Below, in pieces: positions 36,096 to 47,272 of a stretch of DNA of 64,000 bases. The notes under the pieces are model-generated. The model was not told where the DNA came from, did no database searches, and saw only the letters and a program-made list of their open reading frames with translations. Position 1 is the stretch's first letter; each line of letters opens with the position of its first letter. Source of the stretch: Abelmoschus esculentus (lineage: Eukaryota > Streptophyta > Magnoliopsida > Malvales > Malvaceae); the NCBI GenBank assembly GCA_035048815.1, contig JAUCBN010000028.1:8797001-8861000 (forward strand). The letters run 5' to 3'. Both the position numbers and the translations under genes were made by a program.

Positions 36096-37293
36096 CTAAT
36101 CGCCCATTTCATCATCATCACCATGATCTTTGTCTTCTTCGTCTTCCTAGTCTTCTTCATTGTCTCCATTGTCATCCTCATCTTTCTCATCAAGCTTTTG
36201 ACTATATCAAAGGGCCTCAATGGAGATACGCATGGCATGGCCTTGGGTCTCTAAACCCGTCAATCTAGTGCTCATAGAGTCAAAGCTAGATTGGAATTGA
36301 TTGGACATAGAGTCAAGTCTACCATCCATGGTATCCAAGCGAGCACTCAAAGTACCAAAGTGATTGTGCATCTAAGTTGACGAAACGAATGGTAAGAAAA
36401 GCCATCAATTCTTCGTTGGGAGCAACTTGGTGAAGAGGCTCAAGATCAATGGGAGGAGGAGGAGGAGCACCACGAACCCATTCTCTATTAGAGACGTATT
36501 GGAAGTGAGCACGATTGAGGGATGTCTCACCAATGAGCTCTTTTAAAGATCTCACTTTGTCGAAAGAGCAATCAATTTCCAAATGCAAAAAGATAGAACT
36601 AAGAATAGATGCATATGGAAAGGATTGGACAAGTGGGATAGCACGAATTTGGACATGCCAAACAATGTTCGAGAAAACAATTTGTACAAGATTGGGTCAA
36701 ATGCCTTGACGAAAACATTTAATCCAATAACTATCCACTTGACGAATACGAGAAAACTTACCATTGGATGGACGAATCCACCAAGATATGATAAGATGAA
36801 GAAAGCAATAATGAACGTCAAGTTGGGTGACCGACCCGGTGAAATAGCCAAGAGAGGTTTCATCGGTATTACCCTCATCCTCAAGGCCAAACACATCAAC
36901 AGAGGTAGAGACATCGATTTAGAAAGACTTGCCCATAAGAAAAGATTCAATGGCAACAAACTTTTTCTTATCTATAGGATCAAAAACACATTTGACACTA
37001 GTATAGAAGATAAGCACAAGAGTAGGAAAGAACTTGCCGAAATATGTGAGAAAGCTCAAAAACTTTCAATCGATGAGTTTTGGATAGTACTTGAAGGGGA
37101 ACTTGTGTGAGTTCATGAAGTGAACATCCACACAACGTTCCTTCTTGAGAGGAAGATGACGGAAAAGATTAAAATTATCAACCCTACTATCGGTGTCCAA
37201 ACATCTTTCAAAAACCTCTTGGATATCAACACGAGAGGTACGAGATGATGATGAAGAACCGGCCTCGGTACGGGATCATTTCTTCGATGCCAT
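36096..37293 (-). pseudogene. extra ORF of the Sirevirus-like element (putative plant transposon protein domain), broken
   Basis: The ATG lies at 37293 (MASKK then a stop), and reading resumes through SSSSSRTSRVDIQEVFERCL, NFNLFRHLPLKKERC, then after a shift through GLEDEGNTDETSLGYFTGSV (36840s), VHYCFLHLIISWWIRPSNGK (36790s) and LHLEIDCSFDKVRSLKELIG (36550s). It ends in a D/E-rich tail and TAG at 36096. It resembles the domain annotated in plants as putative plant transposon protein/Transposase_32-like, found between pol and LTR of several retrotransposon lineages. It is not env by sequence: no signal peptide or membrane anchor is apparent. At least one stop and one frameshift. Confidence 0.65.
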
Positions 37294-38197
37294 GATCTAG
37301 AGCTTTATACAAATATGGATTAGTTTGATAAAAACAATGTTTGCTCTACAGTCAAATTCAATCCTAAGTATTAATCTAATAATTCAAGGTATTTGTGAAT
37401 CTTTGAAAATTTTTTGGAAAAAACATAAAAAATATTCAAAAAAGAATTTATATTCGATTGAGAAAATTTTTGATTTTGAAAAAATTTTGTAGGATTATGA
37501 AAACCCATACAATAGACATTCAAAATATGTTCAAAACCCTAATTTTAACAATCTATAATCAAACAAAAATAAGGTTTTTCGAAATAATACCTTGAATGTA
37601 GATTAGGAAGAATTTATGGATTGTGGAGCACCGATTGATGATATTTTGAAGAATTTGATGTTTGGATGCAAAAAAACCCGAAAAAGATCTCTTGACTTCG
37701 TGTTAAAAAAGACGAATTTGAGAGGGATTTATAGGAAGGTCGGGTAGGGTTTGAGAGTTTTAATTATGGAACTGTTTTAATGGGATTAAAATTAGGTTTG
37801 AAGTGTTTTAAAACAATCTGCGTCCTTGAGTATCGATATCGGTATCGAAACAGACCTATTTTGATGCTAGTATCGAACCGCAGGTATCGAAACTGGGATT
37901 GATACTTGTTCTTCCCAGAAAAATCTGAGATGACCAGATGAACAGCTATCGAAACAGGTGTTAGTTGTATCGATACCCTCGAGCTTTGCTTTGCATTTTA
38001 GGCTTCTAAAAGTACTAGAAATGAGTCTCTAAAGCCCCTAGAAGCATGCATATGATGTTATAACATGATTAATATGCATGAACAAGTTCATACTCCCCCT
38101 AGCAATATGCATAGAAGCATCAAGATACAATAAGAACATAAGCATGATTTCATTCAAGATTCAATCAATTTTGCATAAAAAAATAACACTTAGGAGG
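37294..38197 (-). other. non-coding spacer between pol and the extra ORF
   Basis: Contains a cluster of TATCGATAT, TATCGAAAC and one perfect GTATCGATAC (37967-37976) between 37830 and 37980, plus a polypurine-like word near 38095. The same motif family fills the LTRs of this element. No coding signal. Confidence 0.55.
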
Positions 38198-41100
38198 TCA
38201 AGATAGGCTAGTTAGACCTAACTCTCTCCTAAAGGTCCAAAAGCGCTCTTTATCTAAAGGTTTGGTAAAAATATTCGCTAATTAGTTTAAGGTGTCAACA
38301 AACTCTAAAACAACATCATTTTTAGACACATGATCTCTAATAAAGTGGTATCTAATTTATGTGTTTGGTTCTAGAGTGTTGAATAGGGTTCTTAGTAAGA
38401 CATATGGCACTAGTATTATCACACTTAAGAGGTATTGATTCTACCTTAATGTCATAATCTAAGAGTTGTTGTTTCATCCATAAAACTTGAGCACAACAAC
38501 TCCCTAAGGATATGTACTTCGCTTCGGTGGTAGAAAGAGATAAACTATTTTGTTTCTTAGAGAACCAAGATATGAGCATACTACCTAGAAATTAACATGT
38601 TCCGGAATTACTTTTCCTATCTATCTTATAACCTCCATAATTCGTATCCGGATAAGCATGTAAATCAAAGGATGAGACTTTAGGGTACCAAAGGCCTAAA
38701 CAAGGTATATCTCTAAGGTTCCTAAAAATTTTCTTAATAGCTACTAAGTGTGATTCTCTAGGACTAGCTTAAAACCTAGCACACAAACAAACACTAAACA
38801 TGATATCCAGTCTACTTGCGATAAGGTAAAGCAAAGAATCTATTATGGATCTATACAATTTAGAATCAACACACTTACCTCCTTCATCTTTGTCAAGCTT
38901 AGTAGATAAGCTCATAGGAGTGGCTTGAGGCTTCACATTCTCCAAGCAAAACTTCTTAAGCATATCCTTGATGTATTTTGCTTGATTGATGAAGGTTTCA
39001 TCCTTCCTTTGCTTAATTTGAATTCCCAAAAGAATGAGAGCTCCCCCATCATGCTCTTCTCGAATTCGCTTTACATTAGCTTAGAAAATTCTTGACAATA
39101 ACATTCATTAGTATATCCAAAAATTACATCATCAACATAAATTTGAACTACTAAGATGTCATTTTTAAACCTTTTTATGAAAAGTGTAGTATCCATCTTC
39201 CCTTTTTCAAAATATTTTTCAATTAAAAAATTTGAAAGTCTTTCATACCAAGCTCTAGGAGCTTGTTTCAAACCATATAAAGCTTTTGTTAATTTAAAAA
39301 CATGGTTTGGAAATTTTGGATCTTTGAAACCCGGTGGTTGTTTGATGAGTGCCTAAAAGGCAGTTATTTACTATCCTTCCCATGGTACTTTATGCATCTA
39401 TTATACACCAACTTGAACCGAAATATAGACTCTTTGCTCAAATATTGGATATTCCATTATCATCACTTACAAAGTTAATATTTATAGAGAATGCAGATAC
39501 TTTTACATATTCTGTACATGCAGGAATATCCAGAGTAGAAGCGGCAGAAAAGCAGTGTTGCGGCCGAGACAGTAGCAAGGCCGCGGCAGAATCCAGTGCG
39601 GCAACACCAACAATGGAGGCGTAATGAAAGATAAAAATACAAAGAATATTCTAGAAGATACAGCGCACCAATTGGACCAAGCTAGCACGCTAAAAGGCCA
39701 ATTCAAAGGCCAAGAAAAAAAATCCTTCTAGAAGGCGGCAAACTTGGAAATATTAGATTCCTTGAAGAAGACTTGTTCCCTACTCCAAGTTGAAGTCTAC
39801 TTAGGAAAGGTTTTCCCTAGGTTAAGACTATAAATACCCTAGCCGGTCACATTGTTAAAGGATCCGATTTAGAGAGACGATCTAGAGAGAGCTGATTTAG
39901 AGAGAAACCCTTTTTCCCTAGATCCGATCCTTCTCCCTAAGAATTGTACTTAACGACAATATGTTCTAAACTTTTTAGGAATATGTGAAGGTTGTCGATA
40001 TTAGTGAGAGGAGATTGATTCTTGTATCTTTGTTCTTATGCAATAATAAAATCAAAGTTTGCTTATCCTATTGTCATTCTTTGTTCTTGTATCCAAGCCC
40101 GAGAGGGAAGTTTGCAAGTAATCTATTTATCTAGCATCGAGAGGTGTAGGTTCACAAAAGGGATAAGTACGGTATTGTAGACACTAACTCGGCCTATACT
40201 CTTGTGGAGGCACTAGGAGATAGGTTAAGAGTTTCAACAGCTAAAAGAAGTGTTGGATTGGTTGGTGGTTATCTTTGATTTACGCCGAGAGGTATCGTCA
40301 AGGACTGGTCATCAAAAACACTTTGACTCAGAGATGAGCGGAGTCACTTACGGACACTTTGCTGAACTTTGATACCTCTGCCCAAGAGCAAGAGATTGTC
40401 GCGACAGAGGAGTACCAATATTGCCGAGGCGGTATCTACAGTACTATCGAAGCAGTGTTGTGTGATTGCATTGGACAAGAAGAAGATCAATTGAATCCAC
40501 TAATTGACGCAACTAGATCTTACCCATTTTCTCTATATCGTCTTCAACCTTTTTATTTTATGTTTTGTTATTTAATTATTTAGTTAGATAAAACAAATTA
40601 ACTTATTTGTGTTTTTACTTTCTTTTCAAGAGCAAGGGAACAAGAGGAAACATATTAAGTATACTAATCCCTGTGGAGACGATACACGATATACTTATTA
40701 TTTTATTACTTGACGACGTGTACACTTGCACTTAAATTACGCTTATACCACGCACATCATTGTTCAACATACACTCTTCATTTATAAAACCATTTAAGAA
40801 AGCACTTTTGACATCCATTTAAAAAGGCTTGAAATCATGATAACATGTAAATATAAGTAGCATCCTAATGGCTTCCATTCTATCTACGGGTGTATAGGTT
40901 TTATCGAAGTCTATCCCCTCTTCTTGAGTGTAACTTTGAGCAACTAATCTAGCTTTATTTCTCACAATGTTACCACTCTCATCTAGTTTGTTTCTAAAAA
41001 CCCATTTAGTTCCTATAGTAGATGTATTACTAGGCCTATCAACTAATGTCCATATATTACTTCTCTCAAATTGATTAAACTCTTCTTGCATAGCCAATAT

Positions 41101-42725
41101 CCAATAATCATCACTTAATGCTTCTTTGATATTTTTAGGATCTATGCATAAGATAAATAAAATATGATTCATTAATCTAAAAGAAGAACGAGTAGTTACC
41201 CCCTTGGATGGATCACCCAAGATTTCACCACTTTTGACATAGTTAAACTCCCTTGGGTAGCTCACTTCCTTTTCTTCAAGCTTTACATTCTCTAAAGCTT
41301 TTATTGGAGGATCTTGTGTTTCCTTATTGGTTGGAACCCCATTCACCTTTGATGTTTGTCCATCATCAATGGTTTCAATGATTCCTACATCATCATCATC
41401 ACAAGAATCCTTCCTAGGAAGGAGGTTATCATCGAAAACCACATGTATAGACTCTTCTACAACTAAAGTTCTTTTGTTGAAAACTCTATAAGCCTTTGAA
41501 TTTAAAGAATATCCAAGAAAAATGGCTTCATCACTTTTTGCATCAAATTTACCTAAATTGTCTTTCCCATTGTGTAAAACAAAACACTTACACCCAAAAG
41601 GGTGAAAATAGCGAATGTTAGGCTTTTTGGATTTTAAAATCTCATAAGAAGTTTTCTTTAAAATTGGCCTAATTATTACTCGATTTATAATGTAACAAGA
41701 GGTGTTTATGGCTTCCACCCAAAAATACTTAGGTAAATTGTTTTCACAAAGCATGGTCCTAGGCATTTCTTCTAAAGTTCTATTTTTTCTCTCAACTACC
41801 CCATTTTGTTAAGGAGTGCGAGGAGCCAAAAAATTATGGCTAATCCCATTTTCATTACAAAAATTCTCAAAACCTAAATTTTGAAATTCGGTTCCATGAT
41901 CACTTCTAATATGAGAAATTCTTTGATCAAGATCATTTTGAGAAATGTTTGAAAATATGATGAACTTTTATAAGGCTTCATATTTTGTACTTAAAAATAG
42001 AATCCAAGTGTATCTGGAGTAATCATCTACAATGACAAATGCATATGATTTTTCACCCAAGCTAGTAGTCCTAATAGGTCCAAAGAGATCCATACGGATC
42101 AATTGTAATACTCTACTAGTTGAAACATCATTAATAGATTTAAAAGAAACTTTCTTTTGTTTACCCTTGGCACATGTATCACAAATTTTATCTAAAGAAA
42201 ACTTAAGCTTGGGTAAACCTCTAACTAGATTTTGGGAGGCTAGTTTCTCTAAAACACTTATGCTAGCATGACCTAGTTTTTTATACCATAACCATGCATC
42301 ATTTTTATCGCTAGCAACTAAGCATGCATGAGAAAGGTTAATGTCATCTAGATGCACCATATAAATATTTCCTATGCGATGACCTATGAGCATTGTTCTA
42401 TTGGATTCTATGTTTATTATTTTGCAACCACTTTTATCAAAAGAAACATAGAAACCTTTATCATACAATTAACTAATGCTCAATAAATTATGCTTAAGAC
42501 CATTAACAAGCAAGACATTTTCAATTAAAATAGAGGAGTGATTACCAATAGAGCCAATACCCTCAATTTGGCCTTTGGAGTTGTCACCAAATGTCACTAC
42601 TCCACCCTTTTTGAGCTTTAACTCCTTAAATCGTCCCTTGTCTCCGGTCATATGCCTTGAGCATCCACTATCAAGGTACCACATGTTTTGACTTGAAGCT
42701 TTGGCCTTAAAGCAATGCTCAACCT
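38198..42725 (-). pseudogene. Copia pol: protease, integrase, reverse transcriptase, RNase H (broken)
   Basis: Domains in order: protease MWYLDSGCSRHMTGD (42684), integrase zinc finger (LGHAS.. and CDTCAKGKQ, 42270-42170), core RMDLFGP (42095), RSDHGTEF (41905), NGVVERKN (41800), reverse transcriptase KWVFRNKLDESGN (41010), ALYGLKQAPRAWYERL (39270), active site YVDD (39135), SMMGELSFFLG (39040) and RNase H pieces STTEAKYISLG, CDNTSAICL, RTKHI (38540-38350). The end is a TGA at 38198. Stops include TAA just before NGVVERKN and several near 41970, 42470 and 39070; a solo LTR splits the motif VEQ/PPGF at 39343-40764. Confidence 0.9.
39343..40759 (+). mobile_element. solo LTR, Athila-like, inserted in the Copia pol
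   Basis: 1417 bp, TGATGAGTGCC..CATCA, with perfect TTGTT duplications (39338-39342 and 40760-40764). Removing it restores the reverse-transcriptase phrase VEQPPGF on the minus strand. Same family as the LTR at 21328-22357. No interior remains, so it results from LTR-LTR recombination. The 91-codon open frame at its start is not a gene. Confidence 0.9.
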
Positions 42726-44391
42726 ACAAACAAAGATTTAGTTTTTGACTTTTGGTATCCAAATCATTTTGGGTCCATAAGATTTAGTCCCTAAAAGCTT
42801 GGTTCCCTTGGGAATCCAAAAAGCAATGATATTTAAATTATTAGAAACAATGAGTTCCTTAGGAACCCAAACACTCCTAATCTTTCTATGTCTAAAATGC
42901 CTTTGAAAATTTCTTTGTTTGTGGTTATAAAAATTCTTTTTCATATGGTTGGGTTTTGAAGAGATTATTTTTCAAAAGTTGAACTCTCGACCACCTTGAT
43001 TTGTCCTTTAATCTCATTTACCACTTTGTGGTGATTCTCACTCAAGTTAGAAAAAAAGTTGTTTAAATCAACATTTTCTTTTTGAAAGAATTTTAATTCA
43101 TCATTCAAATCAACAACCTTTTCCTCAAAATCCAAAATAGTTTTTGTCAAAGAATCATTTTTCATTTCTAAATCAGAAATGGTTTTCTTGCTTTTCAAAA
43201 TTGATTCTTTGAATTTCAAAACCAACTCATCATAAACATCTAGCAACTCATAATATGCATCATATAATTCATCATAAGAAAGATCATTGCAAGAAGTTTC
43301 AAGGGTTACCTTAGGCTCATCAAGAGCCATGAGACACAAGTTGGCCACCTCATTATCTTCATCGGATGATGACTCCTCCTCATTCCATGTGGCAACATGA
43401 ACCTTTTGCTTCTTTTTCTTGTCAAAACCCTTCCTTTTGTATAAAGGGCAATCGATCCTAATGTGATTGGGCTTCTTACATTCATAGCAAATGATTTGAT
43501 CTTTTTTTTCTTCTTTGCTCTTTGATTTAAAGTCCTTCTTTCGTTGGAATCTCCTATTCCTATTAGCCCTCATGAGTCTAATGAATCTTTTGGCCACCAT
43601 GGCCAATTCCTCTAGCTCTTCTTCTTCACTTGTATCCACTTCATCTTGTGACATTGAAGCTTTAAGAACAATCCTTTGCTTCTTTTTCTCAACTTCCCTC
43701 TTTTCAATCTTTACCTCTTCTTTCTTTTTCTCCTCTTCTTTTCCTTTCTTCATGATCTCATGGGTGAGAAGAAATCCCACAAGAGCATCAAGTTTAAGAA
43801 TCTTGAGGTCCTTGGCTTAAATAATGGTCGTCCTTTTACTATCCCAAGACTCGGGAAGAGAGTAGATGAGCTTCCGAACGAGCTTCTCTTCCGAAATAAT
43901 CTCACTGAAACCCTTGAGACCATTAATGATCACCGAGAATCTATCAAACATCTTGGTGATGTCTTCATCCGGCTACATCTTGAAATTCTCACAACTTAGA
44001 TTGAGAAGACCAATCTTTGTTTCCTTCACGTCATTGGTGCCCTCATATGTAGTCTCCAAAGGGTCTCAAACTTGTTTGGAACTTGTACATGAAGACATCT
44101 TGGAGTAGATGTCAGGCCCTAAAGCATAAAAGAGGATGTGAAGAGCTTTATCATTTGTGGACATCCTCCTTCTTTCTTCATCGGTCATCTCATTCCTCTT
44201 CTTTGGCACTTGTCGGTCTCCTTGCTTCATAGGGATTGAGGGTCCATCTTCGATTATATCCCAAAGGACATAATCATTTGAGTTGATGAATAGCCTCATC
44301 CTACTCTTCCAATAGGGGTAGTTATCCCCATTGAAGAAGGTAGTTTGGTGATAGAGTGAGACTCGTTCCACGAACCGGAGGTAGAGGCCAT
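42726..44391 (-). pseudogene. Sirevirus-like gag and gag-pol linker (broken)
   Basis: The start ATG is at 44391, one frame off the main gag reading (TTFFNGDNYPYWKSRMRLFI near 44330). Then come gag-domain phrases, a lysine/glutamate-rich region (43780-43680), a zinc knuckle ICYECKKPNHIRIDCPLYK (C-x2-C-x4-H-x4-C, near 43490) and a long coiled-coil-like tail (43320-42965), followed by two stops. The linker VWVPKELIV.. / IWIPKVKN (42870-42745) is typical of Sirevirus gag-pol. Packages element RNA when intact; this copy has several stops and frameshifts. Confidence 0.85.
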
Positions 44392-44463
44392 TGTGTATGA
44401 GTTGTAGATGTGATCAACACGCCTTGGATCTTCTTTGGTAGATGTGAATATCTTCAAAGTTTA

Positions 44464-44476
44464 GGCTAGGATACCA
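44464..44476 (-). other. primer-binding site of the Sirevirus-like element
   Basis: Minus strand TGGTATCCTAGCC just inside the 5' LTR. It resembles the initiator tRNA-Met site TGGTATCAGAGC used by Copia elements, with two or three mismatches, consistent with decay. Confidence 0.7.
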
Positions 44477-44478
44477 AT

Positions 44479-45651
44479 TTTCAAGTTGATCGATCTTAAA
44501 GTATGGCCAAGAGAGGGTGAATTAGTAATTGAAATTTTGATCGGGAAATTTTCGGTAAAAATGCTAAAAATGAAAGACAAAAGATTTATAGTGGTTCAAG
44601 CTTCGAACAAACTCTATATCCACTACCTTAGATCCCACTAAGGATTTCGAAACCAATTCACTGTAGAATTCGACCTTTTTCTTGGTTCAAGGGATAACCG
44701 TTACAATTCGAATCAATTTTTCTACCCAAGAATTGAAGAATTGATTCAATCCTCACAAGGTAATACAAATGAAAAATAGGCAAATAGATAATCTCTCACA
44801 AGATATATGTTGCCCCAAATACAAACAAACTCTCCCTAAACTCAGATTACAAAAGATCAAAGTAAAATTACAAGAGTTGGGAGCAAGAATATGCAATGAA
44901 GTGCTTTTGAGTTGGATTTGTGTACTTGGATGTTTCTTTTTGGTTAAATAGTCTTTAATGCTGTTGAAAATGCTTCATTTTATACCTTCTCATTGATTTC
45001 TAACCGTTTTAGTTGTTGGGAATGTAAATAAGGCCGTTGAGACTTCATCTACCATTCATAAATGCACTCTGCAGCAGGTGGTATCGAAACACGGGCTACC
45101 TGTTTTGAAACAGACCAAGAATAGAAAGAGTCATTTTGCATTTAATACAAGGGGTATCGAATCATACTTCGATACCTTTATGAATCTATAAGGTTAGGTA
45201 TCGAACCATGTTTCGGTACAGGCTAACCACCACTTAAAAATTAACTGTCACCAATGGTCGACTCATTTAATTCTAAAATAGCCATTGGGGATTAAGGGAT
45301 GTATCGATACCAGTATCGATATCTGGAGTCAATTTTAAAAGATTTAAAGAATTATTTGAAGTCCTTGAAATGTTTCGATACCTGGTTCGAAACGTGTGAT
45401 GGAAGTAAAGAAAAGGTATCGAATGGTGCTTCGATACTTATTCTTGATCTCAAGAACAAGGCTTTTAAAAACTCAGGTGTATCGATACCTGTTCTTGGGG
45501 TATCGATACTCTCGTACAAAAACACTTAGAATTTTTATTTCAAAGTTCTTGGTTTGACTTAAAATCAAAAGTTTGACTTAGGGACTTAAAAATTTATTTC
45601 AAATTAGTCCTTATACTTAATTGTTATATCAAAATCAAATTTAGTTTTACA
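44479..45651 (-). repeat. 5' LTR of the Sirevirus-like element
   Basis: 1173 bp. Matches 34643-35673 nearly throughout, but with an additional palindrome-rich block (45311-45490) containing TATCGATAT, TTTCGATACC, TATCGAATGG and perfect GTATCGATAC at 45301, 45479 and 45500. The inner end has lost the canonical terminal bases (TTTTCAAG instead of TGTTGAG). Confidence 0.85.
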
Positions 45652-46111
45652 CATAGAACATTCAAGATGCAAAAGCTTAAAATCTCATAATTTCGGTTAT
45701 GGAAAAAGAAGCTTACCAAGATATTTAGACTTGATTTCCTAGCTCAATTTCCTAACCATGCAAAGCTTTTTAAATCTCCTTTAATGTCTTTTCTCAATTT
45801 CTCTCAAAGACTTTTTCCCTCTTCTATTTTCTTTTTCACGTCAAATGGGGGAGGAAGATGACAACCATCATCTTCATTTAACACATGAAATATCAATTTT
45901 GCCATTTTGTTATAACCAAGTTTAATTTAAATAGATGGGTAACCCATGGAATCCTAACATTTATCATGCAATTCTTGGGTTTCAACTCGATCCAATTTTT
46001 TTTAATCTAGATGGCATTCGATTTGATTGATTTCTGATTTATTCGTACCATTTTTCTAACCTGATTTTAGGGTATTACAAAAACTATGAATAATTTTTGG
46101 GGTGTTATAAC

Positions 46112-46558
46112 TCTTCCACCCTTGAAAGAAATTTTGTTCTCGAAATTTTTCAGACTTAGTTTTAAATCTTCAAAAGCACATATATTTAGAGAGAAACTTA
46201 AAAGAGCCTTTAAGATTAGGTAATGTATGACAATAAAGAGTTCTCACCTAGGTTTTAATTTAAAATTTATAGGAATGGGTATTATCACGATTGATTGCTA
46301 ATTTAGATATCTTATGAGGTGATATTGTAATTTATCAATAAAAGAAAATAACATAGAATAAGACTTGGTAATAGAGTCTCGGATTTAAAATATATTAAAA
46401 ATAACAAAGTAAACTTTAAATAAAATCATAATAGTTTTTTTTTAATTTTCTTTAATCCCAAAATATTTCAAATGCAGATAAAAAACAAAAATATTTTAAA
46501 AATAATTATTGTGAGCCTCACAGTCTGATGGTTGAACTTAAATTTGATACCAATAAAT
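46112..46558 (-). other. short interior of the small Del-type element (PPT to PBS)
   Basis: On the minus strand the primer site TTGGTATCA (46543-46551) lies at one end and the Del-type polypurine zone GAGAACAAAATTTCTTTCAA (46120-46140) at the other, with about 400 bp of non-coding AT-rich sequence between. There is no gag or pol, so this copy could only have moved with proteins supplied from elsewhere, unless an internal deletion came later. Confidence 0.6.
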
Positions 46559-47272
46559 GTAACCCCTAAACCCGACCCAAAAAAATAGATCAAATCTAAG
46601 AAGTCATGTTTGAAAATTTTACCCTCGAGAAAACCAATTTTAAAAATTATACTTTGATTTAAAATAAAATCATAGCAATTTAATAAATATCTTATAAAAA
46701 AAATAAGGTTGTGAAATTTAAATAGATTTCTTTTCTTTATGTGGGACTTTATATAATATATATGATATTAAATAAAGAGTTTTAATAAAACAATAATTAG
46801 AATAAAATAATATTTTTAATAAAAAAATTATTGTAGAAAATCTTTTAATAAAAATAATTAATCTCAATGAAAATAAAATTAAATTTAAAAACAAATTGGT
46901 TATCCAAACGTTATCAAATTTTAAAACATATATTATAATAATAAATAATAAAATAACTTTATTTAAATAATAAATAAAAATAAAAAGATAAAACACGTTA
47001 AAAAACATTTAAAAATGGATAAATTACATATTTAGCCATCAATCTCTTTAGGATTTTGAAAATATATCTTTAACTTTAAAATTTTAATTTCACATTTAAA
47101 ACTTTTAAAATTTTACAATCTTATCTCAAAAATTTTTCCTTAAATTTAGAAAATCAATTTAAAAACCTCAAAAAATAGGATTTCAAAAATTAGAAATCTA
47201 AAAACTAGGATTTTTAATTTGAGATTTCAAAATTAAGATTTTAAAATTATGAATAATTTTTGTGGTGTTACA
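46559..47272 (-). repeat. 5' LTR of the small Del-type element
   Basis: Starts TGTAACACCACAAAAATTA at 47272 (minus) and ends GGGTTTAGGGGTTACA at 46559, directly before the primer site. Its 46690-47260 part matches 30905-31460 with many small differences. Confidence 0.65.

Larger units (their letters stand above)
34643..45651 (-). mobile_element. full-length Copia element, Sirevirus-like
   Basis: 11.0 kb with a perfect CATAG duplication (34638-34642 and 45652-45656). Order on the minus strand: 5' LTR 44479-45651, initiator-Met primer site 44464-44476, gag with CCHC knuckle, protease, integrase, reverse transcriptase, RNase H (Copia order), an extra ORF at 36096-37293, polypurine tract 35674-35686, 3' LTR 34643-35673. 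Additional polypurine-like AAGGGGGAG words near 35770 and 38095, the long gag and the downstream extra ORF fit Sireviruses. All frames carry stops or shifts. A solo LTR of 1.4 kb interrupts pol. Confidence 0.88.
31463..46080 (-). mobile_element. solo LTR, Del-type (about 3.6 kb), split by the Sirevirus-like element
   Basis: Minus strand start TTGTAATACCCTAAAATC at 46080, end ..GGGTGAGGGTGTCAA at 31463. AAACT flanks both sides (31458-31462 and 46081-46085), and removing the segment rebuilds the same phrase seen uninterrupted at 47240-47270 (ATGAATAATTTTTG.GGTGTTA). The LTR sequence is 31463-34642 plus 45657-46080. No coding sequence. It holds a GTATCGATAC palindrome (31879) with many TATCGAA / TTTCGATAC half-variants (31810-32075), and a tandem array at 33165-33234. 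Confidence 0.7.
30221..47272 (-). mobile_element. small Del-type LTR element, non-autonomous, split by further insertions
   Basis: Minus strand. The 5' LTR is 46559-47272 (start TGTAACACCACAAAAATT at 47272). A TTGGTATCA primer site for initiator tRNA-Met follows at about 46543-46551. The interior is only about 450 bp and non-coding. A polypurine tract (plus 46112-46150, minus ..GAAATTTCTTTCAAGGGTGG) leads into a 3' LTR (46111 down to 46081, then 31462 down to about 30221). The two LTRs share TTATTCATA.. and the AATAAGGTTGTG..TTTATATAATATAT blocks (30910 and 46705). The last 700 bp toward 30221 differ from the 5' LTR, so that end is uncertain. Flanks AATAA and AAAAA. Confidence 0.55.

Noticed and set aside
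36515..37110. Plus-strand frames including a 175-codon one at 36583-37110
   Set aside because: Antisense to the broken extra ORF of the Sirevirus-like element; the minus frames give the domain-like sequence.
39349..39624. 91-codon plus frame
   Set aside because: Lies in the solo Athila-like LTR; no domain, and the related LTR at 21328-22357 does not conserve it.
46718..47008. 96-codon minus frame rich in I, L, F, Y
   Set aside because: AT-rich LTR sequence; the matching LTR at 30905-31460 does not keep the frame.
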